A DNA stretch of 64,000 nucleotides from Dromaius novaehollandiae (Eukaryota > Chordata > Aves > Casuariiformes > Dromaiidae), in the NCBI RefSeq assembly GCF_036370855.1, contig NC_088099.1, positions 71,316,718 to 71,380,717 on the forward strand. Direction: 5' to 3'. Numbering within the stretch: position 1 is the first letter of the stretch; each line of letters starts with the position of its first letter. Positions 1 to 9,469 of this stretch are shown piece by piece. The notes beneath the pieces were generated by a model. That model saw nothing but the letters and a program-made list of their open reading frames with translations, ran no database searches and was not told the DNA's origin. A program made the position numbers and the translations under genes.

Positions 1-420
1 GGTGTGAGATTTTAATCCCAGCGGGCTGATTAGCATCGTTACGAAATAAACTGTACACAAAGTGCTGAATTTTGTCGTTCATGCTTCTTTCTCGCTATCC
101 TGAATTAATCGCATTGTTTGTGCCAACAATCTAGCAAAGCTACACTTTCCTCCTGCTTTTAATTTTAATTATTAGATCTCGAATGTTGTTGAATATGCAA
201 TTCTTGCCCATTAATTGCTTATTTGAAAAAAATATATATTTGCCAATCGTTTGAGTGTCGCCCACCTGAATCTAGGAACCACTCGTGAATTTCTCAGATG
301 ATGAGAGAAGTCCACTGGGTTTTACATACATAGTGAATACTTAAAAGCGAGTTTCCCAAGTCTTTCTACTTTTCTTTCCAGAAAGAAATCCAGGTCTAAA
401 TACTAGCAAGGGTGGGTAAA
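1..420. promoter_or_regulatory. Candidate conserved non-coding element downstream of IRX2
   Basis: No gene. The stretch has homeodomain-type sites at regular spacing: TAATCC at 13-18, GATTAG at 28-33, TTAATC at 104-110 and ATTAATTG at 210-217. It keeps CpGs (GCGGG, TTACGA, GTCGTTC, TAATCGC) unusual for decayed neutral AT-rich DNA. Enhancer function is inferred. Confidence 0.3.
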
Positions 421-496
421 TTATGGAAATCTTTTATAATTCTTTGGGCGTATAAACATCAAAGAAATGTCGTTAGCCTTTTTAAATCTCTGCCAC

Positions 497-499
<3 letters not shown>

Positions 500-534
<35 letters not shown>
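500..534. repeat. Poly(T) tract, 35 bases
   Basis: Uninterrupted T from 500 to 534. It could be a retroposon poly(A) tail on the minus strand, but no flanking element or target-site duplication was recognised. Confidence 0.97.
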
Positions 535-537
<3 letters not shown>

Positions 538-1062
538 AGTTGAAATGTACACGTTGTGTCCAACAGAGACCTGGAACAGAAAACGTGGGTGGTGGGGGTG
601 GACGGAGCAGGAGGAAGAGTGAGGGAAAGAAAGTTCAGATGTCTCTCCTAGCATAAAAAGTTTCACTGTAAAATCTTCCTAAAGTGCACGATAAAGATGG
701 TTTGAGGGTGGTTGTAGTAAATATTTGCATCTGCATCATACTCTTTATTGGAGGGGGAAAAAATAATCATTTCCTGAACTGTTCTTAAGCTGTTTATCTA
801 ATTGTACTATGCACTGCACATAGATAAAACTGCATTCTACCTCTATAAAAAAACCACAGTACTATAGGAGCAGAGAAGCATCATTCTACAGTACATGAAG
901 CAGATGAGTAGGCCTTCAATTGTAAAGATCTTCAGTGTTTTATATTTAGCTAGATGAATCCCAGAGTTTTCCAGAATTACAGTATTAATTTCTGCCCTAA
1001 CGGCTGAAAAACACATGCATTTTCTCAATCAGTTAGACAGCTTTACCTGGGTAAAATATGAT

Positions 1063-1084
1063 GGGGGGGCGGGGAGGGATGGGG
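1063..1084 (+). other. G-quadruplex-forming sequence
   Basis: Four G-runs (7, 4, 3 and 4 bases) with loops of one or two bases on the plus strand, about 1.2 kb beyond the inferred IRX2 3' end. It matches the standard four-tract rule. Confidence 0.75.
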
Positions 1085-1189
1085 AGAGTTGCATGTCCGC
1101 AGTTAAGAAACACAGCTTCCTTTCCCCCCATTTAATATAATCACGACATTTTTCCTGACTCCAGCCTAGAATGGCTCTTTATCCAGTTA

Positions 1190-1640
1190 ACATTCCCAAG
1201 GCTGAAGCTTGAAGTATCTAAGATCACTTTCAAATGCCCTTTCTAACAAGACCTGAGCAAGAGGCCACTAATTTTCACTGAACAAAAAGCCACTGGAGAG
1301 AGATCCGTTTGTCAATATCAACTGGTCCAGCAATTTCCCATCTTCAGACACATCGGCCTATCTGAGCTGGCAGATGTTTAGACAAGATTTTATAAATTGT
1401 TCAATATCAAACCATAATGAACCCCAACTGACCATTCCAAAGCAGCTAAAAGCATTCAGGATCTCCCCTGCTGGGATCTAATAATACTCTCACGCTGGAA
1501 CATTATTAATCATGGAATAAAATAGATGAGCCTCTTGAAAAATAAGTGTATGATTGATTAAAGGGCAATCTAAGAAGCTATTATTCTTGTTTTATAACCG
1601 TAAGTTATATTCACTCAATTTATCTTTTGGGGAAAATAAA
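1190..1640. promoter_or_regulatory. Candidate conserved non-coding element
   Basis: Non-repetitive, balanced-composition sequence without open frames. It carries TTAATCA at 1506-1512, TGATTGATTAAAG at 1551-1563 (PBX/HOX-like) and AATTGTTCAATATC at about 1396. The texture resembles vertebrate developmental enhancers. Conservation cannot be tested here. Confidence 0.3.
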
Positions 1641-2249
1641 TGATTGTTCATTTCTTTTTTGAAACTATATTATATGAGGATTCCCATTATTTTACTGAAA
1701 ATTAAAATGATTGGTTAGCTGTTTTTATGAGCCTTATCAAGGTGGATTTCTAATATGACTATCGAATTAAAGATGTGGTTCACTGATATAAAAGACAAAA
1801 AACATAAAAAATAGGGATTGGACTGTTTTTGCTTCATTTTTTACATTTGCATATTTTAGCTAGAAACAGAAACAAAGAAATTAAAAATAAGCCATAGTAG
1901 ATTGCATTTTTTTCTGCTGGAAATGGTGAATTTTAGAGAACATTAACTCTAATAAAAAGCTGCTTCACACCCAACATAAATAGTTTATAAGAAACATGCA
2001 TGTATTCATCTCTCTCTCTCTATGCCTATGCATGCATATATATAAATATATATTCACACACATGTGTATATTTACAGTTTCAGTATAATGGAACAACCCA
2101 GAAGGAATTAATTTATGCAAACCATATCTTTGCAGCATATTTAAATTGCTTACTCATTTTATGGTCTAAGCTGTACTAAGTGAAATTACAACTTTTGTCA
2201 TTTTCTAAATAATAGATTATTTGGGGGGGGAAATGAATGAAAAACACCA
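1641..2249. other. Intergenic, AT-rich, downstream of IRX2
   Basis: No gene seen. It contains a short mixed microsatellite (CT then TA/CA alternations, about 2009-2075). Confidence 0.6.
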
Positions 2250-2271
2250 TATTGTTGCAGACTAGTCTGTT

Positions 2272-2277
2272 TTTATT
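2272..2277 (-). terminator. Candidate distal IRX2 polyadenylation signal (AATAAA)
   Basis: AATAAA on the minus strand, preceded by TGTA and followed by a GT/T-rich stretch suited to cleavage-factor binding. It would give a 3'UTR of about 1.3 kb. Confidence 0.5.
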
Positions 2278-3196
2278 TACAATTAGAGATATAAATTAGT
2301 AAAGAATTCTCATTAAACAACGAAAGATTGTATAACCATCAATGTTTCAAATAAAAACCAGGCAAAATTTATTTACAAAAAGTTCAGATTCCATTGCAAT
2401 ACAACTTGCATAAATTACTAGAAGCTTTATATCATTACAAAAATAAATATCAAATTTGTTTCCACTTTGTAAGGACTCAGGTTCTCCAATCACGTCTTTA
2501 TTATCTCTACTGTATACATCTTTTACAAATAAATTTTACAATAAATCCTATCACAGCTATCGAATATATACCGTGGCAATGGAGTGATCAATTCAAGATA
2601 TCCTGAGAAAAACAGATCTGTTTTCAAAAGTCACACATACATTGGGGAAACTATACTATACCAGCAAACTCACATATGTCCAACAAAATTCTGGTTTAAT
2701 AATTAGAGTCTGAAGATTTAATAGTGCTCTGTGGTATTCTTTTATACAGTGGCACAACATGTGATCCGCATTTAGAGATTTGTTATATATATTAGCTCGG
2801 GGAGAGATGATGGCTTGCTGACTTTTTTCAAAGCAATTGTGACACCTACCTGTGGACCAAGGAAAAAACCAGATCATCCAAAAGTCCTTCAATTACACTC
2901 TGACACCATTAAATCGTAAAAAGGAGGTGAGACAAAATTCTTACTCTTCTACTTTCTACAAACAAAAGAATTAGCTAAAAATATTGACAAGGAGATTTTT
3001 TTGTTTGTTTTATTTAACCCTACATACAGAGGTATTACGAGTGCCATCAATAGCTAGGCAAACCACAGATAACATATTCTGTTTAAGATGAATGCTGATT
3101 TCTTATAATTGTCCCCTATTATTTTAAATATATGGTCACTGCATGAAACCTCATTTATGATGTACAATTCTCGCGCTGCCACGTGAGCACAAGTCC

Positions 3197-3202
3197 TTTA
3201 TT
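3197..3202 (-). terminator. Candidate proximal IRX2 polyadenylation signal (AATAAA)
   Basis: AATAAA on the minus strand about 345 bases after the stop codon, in the order AAAAATAAAGGAC. It could give a short 3'UTR isoform. No strong GT-rich downstream element is obvious. Confidence 0.3.
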
Positions 3203-3546
3203 TTTAAGCAACAATAGCTTTAAAGAAGACTTTAGCAAAGCTCTCTTTCCATAACATTTAAATAGTTCTTCCGTTTTTCCTTATGTAAGCAAAGAGTATG
3301 CAAGTTTAAGGAACTGGCTAACCTGACTTCAAAATGAATATTAACCCGAGGAAGAAAAGCTGTAATGAGAGGTTTAAAAAACAGCAGAAAAGAGTTTCTT
3401 ACTTAGTAATCAGCCTCTTATGTAATGAAGCAAGAAATGAACGTTAAGCAAGTCTAGAACTGTGCAGTATGTCGTGGACCTGATGCCAAATGATCAGTGT
3501 AATAGAAAATGTTCCCACTTACTTGCATTGCTGTGTGATTGCACTT

Positions 3547-3590
3547 CTATAGGTATGGTTGTACTCCTACTGTGCAGACTTCAGTGGGAT
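3547..3590 (-). CDS. IRX2: IRX2 coding exon 4 (44-nt terminal coding exon)
   Basis: This exon is too short to stand out as an open frame. After the exon 3 donor leaves a single G, the acceptor TTTTGACAG at 3591-3599 joins it to AT, giving Asp. The frame then reads [13 protein letters not shown] and a TAG at 3549-3547. Mammalian IRX2 ends in a very similar DASEGCTVVGGGVQPYL (from memory), so phase, splice site and C-terminus all agree. It is about six residues diverged and three shorter than the human tail. Confidence 0.93.
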
Positions 3591-6000
3591 CTGTCAAAAT
3601 ATAACCGTCAGTTAGTCACAGGACACAGCTAGCTAACTAGATTATACAGTTTATGTATGTCCCAACCCTCACTTGCACACAATTCATAGCTAAGTCGTTT
3701 AAAAGACTTTGGCCAATGTTTCAGAATTGCCTTTATCTCGAGTGTTTTTTTTTAAAAAAATGACAGATATATTTATGTAAAACTTATAAAAAAATAGAGT
3801 TAAAAGTGTCACGCTGCACATAGTTTCATGTTCAAGGTTAGCAATTATCTGATCCCAAAGCTGCAAAAAAAGTGAGGATACTGAAATCAAAAAAAGCAAA
3901 AGCAGTCTGCCGAAAAAAAATAAAGGTAATGATACCAGTACTCTCTGGATATCTATGTATTTATTTTTCCTTTTAAAAATGGCTTTTAAGCTGCATATGA
4001 AGCGTGCGAGACTGCTTGAAAAGCTATCTTTCACATTCCCTCTCTTCATTTCTAAAGGCAAGTATTAATACGAAGGCGACAAGCAGTTTTTAATCCCCAG
4101 ATAATACTATCGCCCATTTTCGGTGTGCAGTCGTAATGATGACAGAGCACTCTCTGTTTTGTCCAAAGAAGGTCTCTATATTTAAAGTGTATAAAGAATT
4201 TATACTGGTTGCGAGGGGGCAGGGGAGCAGGGGGAAGAAAGCGGTAAAAACGAATCACCTACCTTTCTTAGAGTCATAACTAGAGGGCCTGTAATGCTGT
4301 TCTAGCTGGTTAGTGATGGTTTTCAAAGAGTCACTGCTCTGCTTGTGAACAGAGCTGGCGTTTAGGACAGTCTGACTTAGTCCCTCGTTTGAAGCCACTG
4401 CTGCGGAGTTGTATCTCAGGATTCCCTGGCTCTGGAGCGCATTAAAGTTCCCATAGTTTGTATAATTGCTATAAAAAGGTGAGGTGTAATATATATGCCT
4501 CCCCAGGAGGGAGGAGGGCGAGTAGGCAGCGCTGTGCGGGGTGGAGGCGGGGGTGGCCGACGACAGAGCCGGGGGCTGGCAGCTGGGGCCCAGGTGCTGG
4601 CTTTTGAGGTCCGAGGTGGCGATTTCGGCCAGCGACCAGAGCTTGGGCTTGGTGGCGGGCGTCGGGGGGCCGGAAGAGGCCTTGCTGGCGCTGCGGGCGG
4701 CGTCGGCGTGCGGGTGGCCCAGCAGCGGGGCCTCCACCGCCGCCAGCGGCGACGAGGTGGCCGCCTTGGCCGGCGGGTCGCGCTCCCCGCCGCCGCCGCC
4801 GTCGTCTCCCTCGATGTCCTCCTCCTCCTCCTCTTCCTCCTCCTCCTCCTCCTCGACGTCCTCGTACTTGTCCTTGCACTCCGAGCCCGACTCGCAGAGG
4901 GGGTCGCCGGCGCGGCAGGGCAGCTTCTCGCCGTCCGACTCCGCGGAGCACGAGTGGTCCGTCAGCGAGTCCACTTGCAGGCTAATCCCTGCAAGGCGTC
5001 CGCCGGGCGCGGAAAGGCACAGTCAGGAGCACTGACAAAAGAGCGCTGCCGCGCAACGCACGCCGCCGCGGCCGCGGAGCAGGCGCTTGGAGCCGCGGCC
5101 GCTGGTGTGTAATCACGTCTCTAGGAGCATCCCCACGGGCTGGCTCCGCGGCTGCCCCCTGCGCCACCCCGGCGTGCGCCCCTGCTCCGCGGCGCCGAGC
5201 GGCCCGGGCTCCCTGCGGCCACCCCAGCCCGCCCGGCCGCGGGAGAGCAGCGCGGCGCCGGCACGGGGCGGGACGCGGCGCTGCCTTTAGGGTCGCTTCT
5301 GCCAGGCAACCCCCTCCTCCCCCCCTGCCGCCCAGCCGCGGCCCGTACGCGGCGGCCGGGGAGGCGCGACGGGGCGGGATGCGGCGGGCCTGCACCCCGA
5401 GCTCACCTTCGTCCTCGGCGGAGGTTTCGTTGCTCTCGGGCATCCTCCCCGGGCTTTCCTCTTTACTCCTCGCCCCGTCGCCTTCGTCTTCGTCCTCATC
5501 CTCGCTCTTGTTCCGCGGGGCCCAGGTCATCTTGTTCTCCTTCTTGAGGCGCCGGCGGGCGTTGGCAAACCAGGTGGAGACCTGCGTGAGGGTCATCTTG
5601 GTGATGATGGCCAGCATGATCTTCTCGCCCTTGGTGGGGTAGGGGTTCTTGCGGTGCTCCTGCAGCCAGGCCTTGAGCGTGGCCGTGGCGTCGCGGGTGG
5701 CGTTTTTCCTGTACGCGGGGTCGTTGAGCTGATAGGGGTAGGCAGGGCTGCCGTACGGGTGGTAGCTGATGGCTCCGGTCATCCCCGTCGTGTGAGCGTC
5801 GTAAGGGGAGCCCTGGACAGAACAAAACGGCGGGGTTGGCAATTTGTTATTGCTGATAGCCATTAGTAAGTTGTCAAGGCGAGATCGCTGGTTATATTTG
5901 TATTTCCCCGAGATGGTGTCTTGTATCCATATTCTATTAGGAGGGTGAAACAGCACCCAAAGGCCATTAAGTTATGATCCCCCCCCCCTTCCTCCGCCCA

Positions 6001-6042
<42 letters not shown>

Positions 6043-7803
6043 ACAATCGTCGATGTTTTAATCTTTCTGACTAATTTTAGCTCTTTGTAATTGAATATTT
6101 CCCAATATCATTTTTGAACCACGCAGACATTTTAAAGGCCCTACAGGTAGTGTCTTGATATCTACATTTCTCTCAAAGGTTCAAAAGATGTTTCCTTTTT
6201 TGCTATAGAAAATACAACAAAGCCACCACTTAGCAATTCACTGCACTAATGCATTGCAAATCCAATTTGCAAATCAGAAGATATGCACCGTTTCGAATTG
6301 TTCAAATGCGATGTAATTAGCATTTTAATTCGTCCTTTAACGTTTAAATTGCGCTTATTTAAGTTTGCATAATGCAAGAAAAGTTAAAGATATTGCTAAG
6401 GAACTCGCTAACTTTTAGCGCGTTTCAGAATCCTACAGAATGGCGAGTCACAGGCACAAATTCACCTAATATTCGAGATAGTTCACAACCTCACTGTAAC
6501 TTCCAGCCACTCATTGCTTCTCAACAGGAAAAACAAGCAAGGGAGAGCCACAGATCTTTTATACCACCCCGAATAAAGACTGCGCAAGAATTTATGCACC
6601 GTTTTACAAACAGAAAGCAATTAGTTTCCCTGTCACTTTGCAGGGAGCGCGAACTACCCTGCTGCCATCTCTTTCTTAGGTTCTCGACAGCGGCTCCAAT
6701 CCTAAATTCCGGCTTCAGGTCTTTGTACGTATGGGACTAGATATGTGTCTGACTGTGTGTGCATGTGTATAAAACTATATAACCATCTAGACGTGCAGTT
6801 TATTTATATAGTTTATGGTTTTATTTATATAGTTTATGCATAGAATACACACACATGCATTTGCAAATGCTCCTTTTAACTAATAAGAAGAAAGTGAAAT
6901 CCGAAACTGCGGCCACCACAACCATCTTGGGCTTAAGCGAAGCTCACAGATCACAAACAGATGCTCCTTTTCATTTCTAAAATCCAGTTAAACCATTAGC
7001 ACGAAACACACTGAAAGTAAATAAAACCACGCGGGGATAAAGCCCGCAGCGCCTCTAAACACCGACTTAAAAGAGAGGGAAAAAAAGAAGGAAAAAAAAA
7101 AAGAAAAAAGAAGCCCTCCCCTATTCTATCACAGCGAAAGGAGAAAAAGAGAAGGCGGGGGGGGGGGGGAATGAAAGCCTCCAGCCCAACTGCCTGAGAC
7201 GATCCGTATTTCTGTAACCGGGGCTGCGGCGCGGCTCTGCGATCCGCGGGGCGAGCCCGAGTCCCAGGTCCGCCGGCACGGCGGGCGGCGCGGAGGGAGG
7301 CGGCGCCCCGGCCCGGCCCGGCCCGGCCCCGGCCCGCCGCTCCGCGTCCCTCCGCTTCGCTCCGCCGGCCGCTGCCGGGCTGCGGGGAGGCAGCGCAGGG
7401 GCGGGCGGCGGCGGAGCTGCCGCGGGGCACCCGCCGGTGCGATGCGGTGCGGCGTGGTGTCGGGGGCTGATGGTGAGTGTGTGCGGAGCCAAGCTGAAGA
7501 TGATGAGGATGAGAATGCGGATGCTAATGAAGAAGGAGAGGATTGCTCTTCGGTAGTTACCATGTAGGAGGGGAATCCCGTGGCGGGGTCTGTGGAGTAC
7601 TGGAGCGGGCTGGTGAAGCCTGTGGCCGCCGCCTGGGCGGTGAAAGCTGCCGATCCCGGGTAAGGGCTGAACGCCGATCCCGACGAAGACCTGGCCAGCT
7701 CCTCGCTCCTGGGGGCCGCCAGAGCCGACGCCCCGTACGCCGGGCAGGAGTACAGAGCCAGCGAGCCGGGGGGCTGGTAGAGGTAACCCTGAGGATAGGA
7801 CAT
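3547..7803 (-). CDS. IRX2: Iroquois homeobox transcription factor IRX2, complete 4-exon coding span
   Basis: IRX2 is a nuclear TALE-class homeodomain transcription factor that patterns neural, limb, heart and other tissues. The coding sequence joins 7803-7561, 5812-5407, 4988-4263 and 3590-3547 on the minus strand: 1419 nt, 472 residues plus TAG. Human IRX2 is about the same length (471 residues, from memory). All three introns are GT-AG and the phases agree (0, 1, 1). Seen in order: the N-terminal [10 protein letters not shown] block; a TALE homeodomain at about residues 112-174, with the three-residue loop insertion near NPYP (137-140) and recognition helix [11 protein letters not shown] (162-172, Ala at homeodomain position 50); an acidic, Ser-rich region after it; a run of 12 Glu (262-273); the IRO-type motif [13 protein letters not shown] (330-342); the [15 protein letters not shown] block; and the C-terminus VGVQPYL. 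The N-terminal block and the VQPYL end distinguish IRX2 from IRX1 and IRX3-6. No break or missing key residue was seen. Confidence 0.98.
3591..4262 (-). other. IRX2 intron 3
   Basis: 672-bp intron with GTAGGT donor and TTTTGACAG acceptor. It is AT-rich, in contrast to the GC-rich exon 3 next to it. Several open frames cross it by chance and do not resemble known proteins. Confidence 0.9.
4263..4988 (-). CDS. IRX2: IRX2 coding exon 3 (acidic tract and IRO motif)
   Basis: Completes codon 217 (Gly) and encodes residues 218-458 plus the first base of codon 459. The acceptor is TTGCAG before GGATTAGC, and the donor is AAAG followed by GTAGGT. It reads [17 protein letters not shown], then a 12-residue Glu run (4819-4854), then a Gly run. 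It continues with [13 protein letters not shown] (330-342) and the conserved [13 protein letters not shown] segment. The Glu tract is longer and purer than the mixed Asp/Glu tract I recall for human IRX2. It is nearly all GAG codons, so length variation between individuals is likely. Confidence 0.96.
4500..5530. promoter_or_regulatory. Intragenic CpG island over IRX2 exons 2-3
   Basis: Continuous high-GC, CpG-dense sequence through exon 3, intron 2 and the 3' half of exon 2. Part is coding constraint, but intron 2 is equally rich. Developmental homeobox genes often carry broad intragenic islands marked by Polycomb; that role here is inference. Confidence 0.7.
4989..5406 (-). other. IRX2 intron 2
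   Basis: 418-bp, very GC- and CpG-rich intron with GTGAGC donor and GCCTTGCAG acceptor. It lies inside the CpG island covering exons 2 and 3. Confidence 0.92.
5407..5812 (-). CDS. IRX2: IRX2 coding exon 2 (TALE homeodomain)
   Basis: Encodes residues 82-216 plus the first base of codon 217. The acceptor is TGTCCAG before GGCTCC, and the donor is GAAG followed by GTGAGC. It starts [10 protein letters not shown] and carries the complete TALE homeodomain, including the NPYPTKGEK loop region and the [11 protein letters not shown] helix, followed by an acidic cluster ([10 protein letters not shown], 184-193). The homeodomain is almost unchanged from other vertebrate IRX2 proteins as I remember them. 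The open frame upstream to 5956 is intron read-through. Confidence 0.97.
6003..6040. repeat. (AC)19 microsatellite in IRX2 intron 1
   Basis: Nineteen perfect AC dinucleotides, preceded by a C-run (about 5979-5988). Likely polymorphic. Confidence 0.98.
6060..6375. promoter_or_regulatory. Candidate regulatory element in IRX2 intron 1
   Basis: AT-rich block with ordered transcription-factor-like motifs. These include TAATTA at 6314-6319, TTTAATT at about 6324-6330, the palindromic octamer-like ATTTGCAAAT at 6265-6274, and TTTGCATAAT at 6363-6372. It has no simple repeat and retains several CpGs (CGTTTCG, TTCGTCC). The motifs are seen; enhancer activity and conservation are inference. Confidence 0.35.
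7306..7335 (-). repeat. GGGCC-type G-tract cluster near the IRX2 intron 1 donor
   Basis: On the minus (transcribed) strand there are six G-tracts of three or four bases separated by CC: (C)GGGCC GGGGCC GGGCC and so on. They lie about 225-255 bases into intron 1. This composition can form G-quadruplexes in RNA or on the non-template DNA strand. It is a short imperfect array. Confidence 0.8.
7561..7803 (-). CDS. IRX2: IRX2 coding exon 1
   Basis: Encodes residues 1-81, starting [10 protein letters not shown] and ending GFPSYM. The ATG at 7803-7801 was chosen because family proteins start [10 protein letters not shown] and the context is good (G at -3). An in-frame GTG three codons upstream (7812) is not a likely start. 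The exon ends on a whole codon (phase 0) at a GTAACT donor at 7560. Reading past this donor gives a longer open frame through the GC-rich intron, which is not protein. Confidence 0.96.
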
Positions 7804-8500
7804 GGCTTGCACTGGCGTGCACAGGAGCAGGGAGGGGGCGAGGGTGACCGGCCCTGCTGCTGCTGCCGCTCCTGGCGCTGCTTTCGTGCTCTCCCTCTTT
7901 CCCTCTCTCCCGCCCTCTCTCTCTCTCTCTCTCTCCCTCTCCTTTCTCTCTCGCCCCGGTTGGCTCTGTGCAGTTATGTAGAGGATCAGAATTGTTATAG
8001 GCTCCCCCCCATGCGCACCCGCTCAGAATAAAAACAAACAGGAGGGAAAAAAATAAAGGACACCCCCCAAAAAGGGAAAATAAATCGAGCGGTCAGAAAT
8101 CTAACCGGGAGCGGAAGGGCATCTGGGAGAGAGGGAAGAGGAGAGGGTTAATAAAAAAAGAGAGAGAGAAGGGGAGACAAACAGAAGGGGAGAGGGAGAA
8201 AGAGGGAGAAAAGCGAGCCCCCGAAATCAGAAAAGTGGCTGCTGCATATGGAGTTCTCCCCGCCAGCCAGCCAGCTCCCCCAGCGCCTGCGAGCCTGTAT
8301 TTTGGGGGAAGTATAGAGTCTGAAGTGAAGAGTTGAGGGAAGGAGCGCTCGAGTTTCCGAGGGACATTGGAAAACGGAGCTGTCCGTCAGCGCCGCTCAT
8401 CTGCATAGCGCGGCGGGCCCGCCCCCGCGCCCGCGCCCGCGCCGGCCCAGGGCCCGGCCCCTCCCGCGGCCGGGGAGGGAGAGAGGGAGGTGGCCGGGGA
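7804..8500 (-). other. IRX2 5' untranslated region (upstream limit uncertain)
   Basis: Sequence between the GC-box cluster and the ATG on the minus strand. It contains a (CT)n run at 7915-7935 on the plus strand (GA in the mRNA) and a purine-rich plus-strand tract at about 8140-8215. Three short upstream reading frames are present. No acceptor or donor suggesting a 5'UTR intron was convincing. Confidence 0.45.
7995..8247 (-). other. Three short upstream ORFs in the inferred IRX2 leader
   Basis: On the minus strand, ATG...TAA at 8012-7995 (5 codons), ATG...TGA at 8122-8093 (9 codons) and ATG...TGA at 8247-8227 (6 codons). All close before the main start. They matter only if transcription begins upstream of 8247, which is likely but unproven. 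Confidence 0.4.
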
Positions 8501-8649
8501 GGCTGGGAGGGAGGGAGAGAGGGCAGGCTTTGTAATGCAAGCCAGCCTCTCCGGCAGCCAGCACACCGCTGCAGTCCAGCGATGCTGCTGCCGCTCGGCT
8601 CCTCCGCACGCGGAGCGCCATAAATGCTTTTTCACACGCTCTCCATAGC

Positions 8650-9460
8650 GCTCCCTCTGTCTCTCTCCACAAGGAAAAAAGAGAGAGAGAATATATATTG
8701 ATATTCCCTATGTATATACCCCCACACACGTGCTCGCTGCAGCTCTCGCAACTTACGCTGCACACACATGTATCACACACATGTGCGCTTGCACGCCTGT
8801 GGGTACATACACACTCAGGCTCGACGGAGCCGAGCAGTAACACAAGTGAAGAGCACTTCGTAAAAGTATTGCCCTATATGGCAGGAAAGAAGAGCAACTG
8901 CTCAGATCAGCACAGCCAGGATCATGCTGTTCCTGGCAGCAAGAGCTTTCCAGTTTTCTAAGTTGCCACAAAACAGTCAAGTCGTAGAGCGCGTTTGCAC
9001 ATGAAGGAAAGAGAAATCTTGATCTCTGTTTCATTTCTATTCTTCCTGGTCTAGTGCGTGGAGAGGAGGCCTGGGTGACTCCTTCCGGGCGGCTAGGTGC
9101 CCCCCCCCCTCCCTTTTGCAGTTCAGATAAATCTCTCGGAATACGCTCACGATGTAATTAATTTCCCCCATAAGGTAATCTCCCCCCCCCCCCTCTTCGG
9201 CCCTGGACACCGTCAGCTTCTAGACCTTGGCAGCTCTACTCCAGATACGAGAGGACGAGATGAAGGCATTGATCTTTTCTTCTTTATACAAATATAAATA
9301 AATGCATATGTTTGTGGAGGCATGAATTCTTTTTTTTTTTTCCTTTTTTTTTTCCCTCCAGGACGGTTAGCCTGGAGAGACTCTTAAGAAACCTATGGTT
9401 AATTGCATACACTTAAGCGCAATTTGGGACCAGCTCCAGTGTCCGTGCTCTGCCTTGCGA
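8650..9460. other. IRX2 upstream flank
   Basis: No gene seen. It contains CA/TG-rich alternating sequence at about 8720-8815 (with ACATGT motifs at 8765-8770 and 8778-8783, a core known to be bound by Iroquois homeodomains), C-runs at about 9100-9109 and 9181-9193, and a T-rich stretch at about 9330-9355. Confidence 0.5.
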
Positions 9461-9469
9461 CCCCGATTC

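Larger units (their letters stand above)
2250..3546 (-). other. IRX2: IRX2 3' untranslated region (extent inferred)
   Basis: AT-rich sequence following the IRX2 stop codon with no supported reading frame. Minus-strand AATAAA hexamers occur at 3202-3197, 3014-3009, 2373-2368 and 2277-2272. The last is followed on the minus strand by a GT-rich stretch (TATGGTGTTTTTC, about 20-35 bases further), which resembles a downstream element. I therefore place the main 3' end near 2250, with shorter alternative ends possible. The end is inferred, not seen. Confidence 0.55.
5813..7560 (-). other. IRX2 intron 1
   Basis: 1748-bp intron, phase 0. It contains an (AC)19 microsatellite, an AT-rich block dense in homeodomain-like sites, and, close to the donor, a GC-rich block with a GGGCC-type G-tract cluster. 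Open frames at 7129-7560 on the minus strand are read-through from exon 1. Confidence 0.93.
7220..8620. promoter_or_regulatory. CpG island spanning IRX2 promoter, 5'UTR, exon 1 and intron 1 start
   Basis: GC- and CpG-rich throughout, densest at 7250-7440 and 8395-8500. The second block holds several CCGCCCC-like SP/KLF sites (for example 8418-8428) and is the most likely core promoter, about 600 bp upstream of the ATG. Between the two peaks is a CT/GA-rich stretch. No convincing TATA box was seen at a fixed distance. The exact start site cannot be read from sequence. Confidence 0.7.

Noticed and set aside
421..666. 81-codon minus frame containing a Lys run
   Set aside because: Lys run is the poly(T) tract; no homology.
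4469..5112. Long plus-strand and alternate minus-strand frames across IRX2 exon 3 and intron 2
   Set aside because: GC-rich shadow frames of a real coding exon; no similarity to proteins, and the IRX2 frame explains the sequence.
6996..7560. Minus-strand frames continuing past exon 1 (up to 233 codons)
   Set aside because: Read-through of intron 1 after the GTAACT donor; Arg/Ala/Pro-rich composition artefacts.
8680..8720. TATATA sequences upstream of IRX2 as a TATA box
   Set aside because: They lie in a purine/TA low-complexity stretch, upstream of the GC-box cluster; CpG-island promoters of this gene class usually lack TATA.
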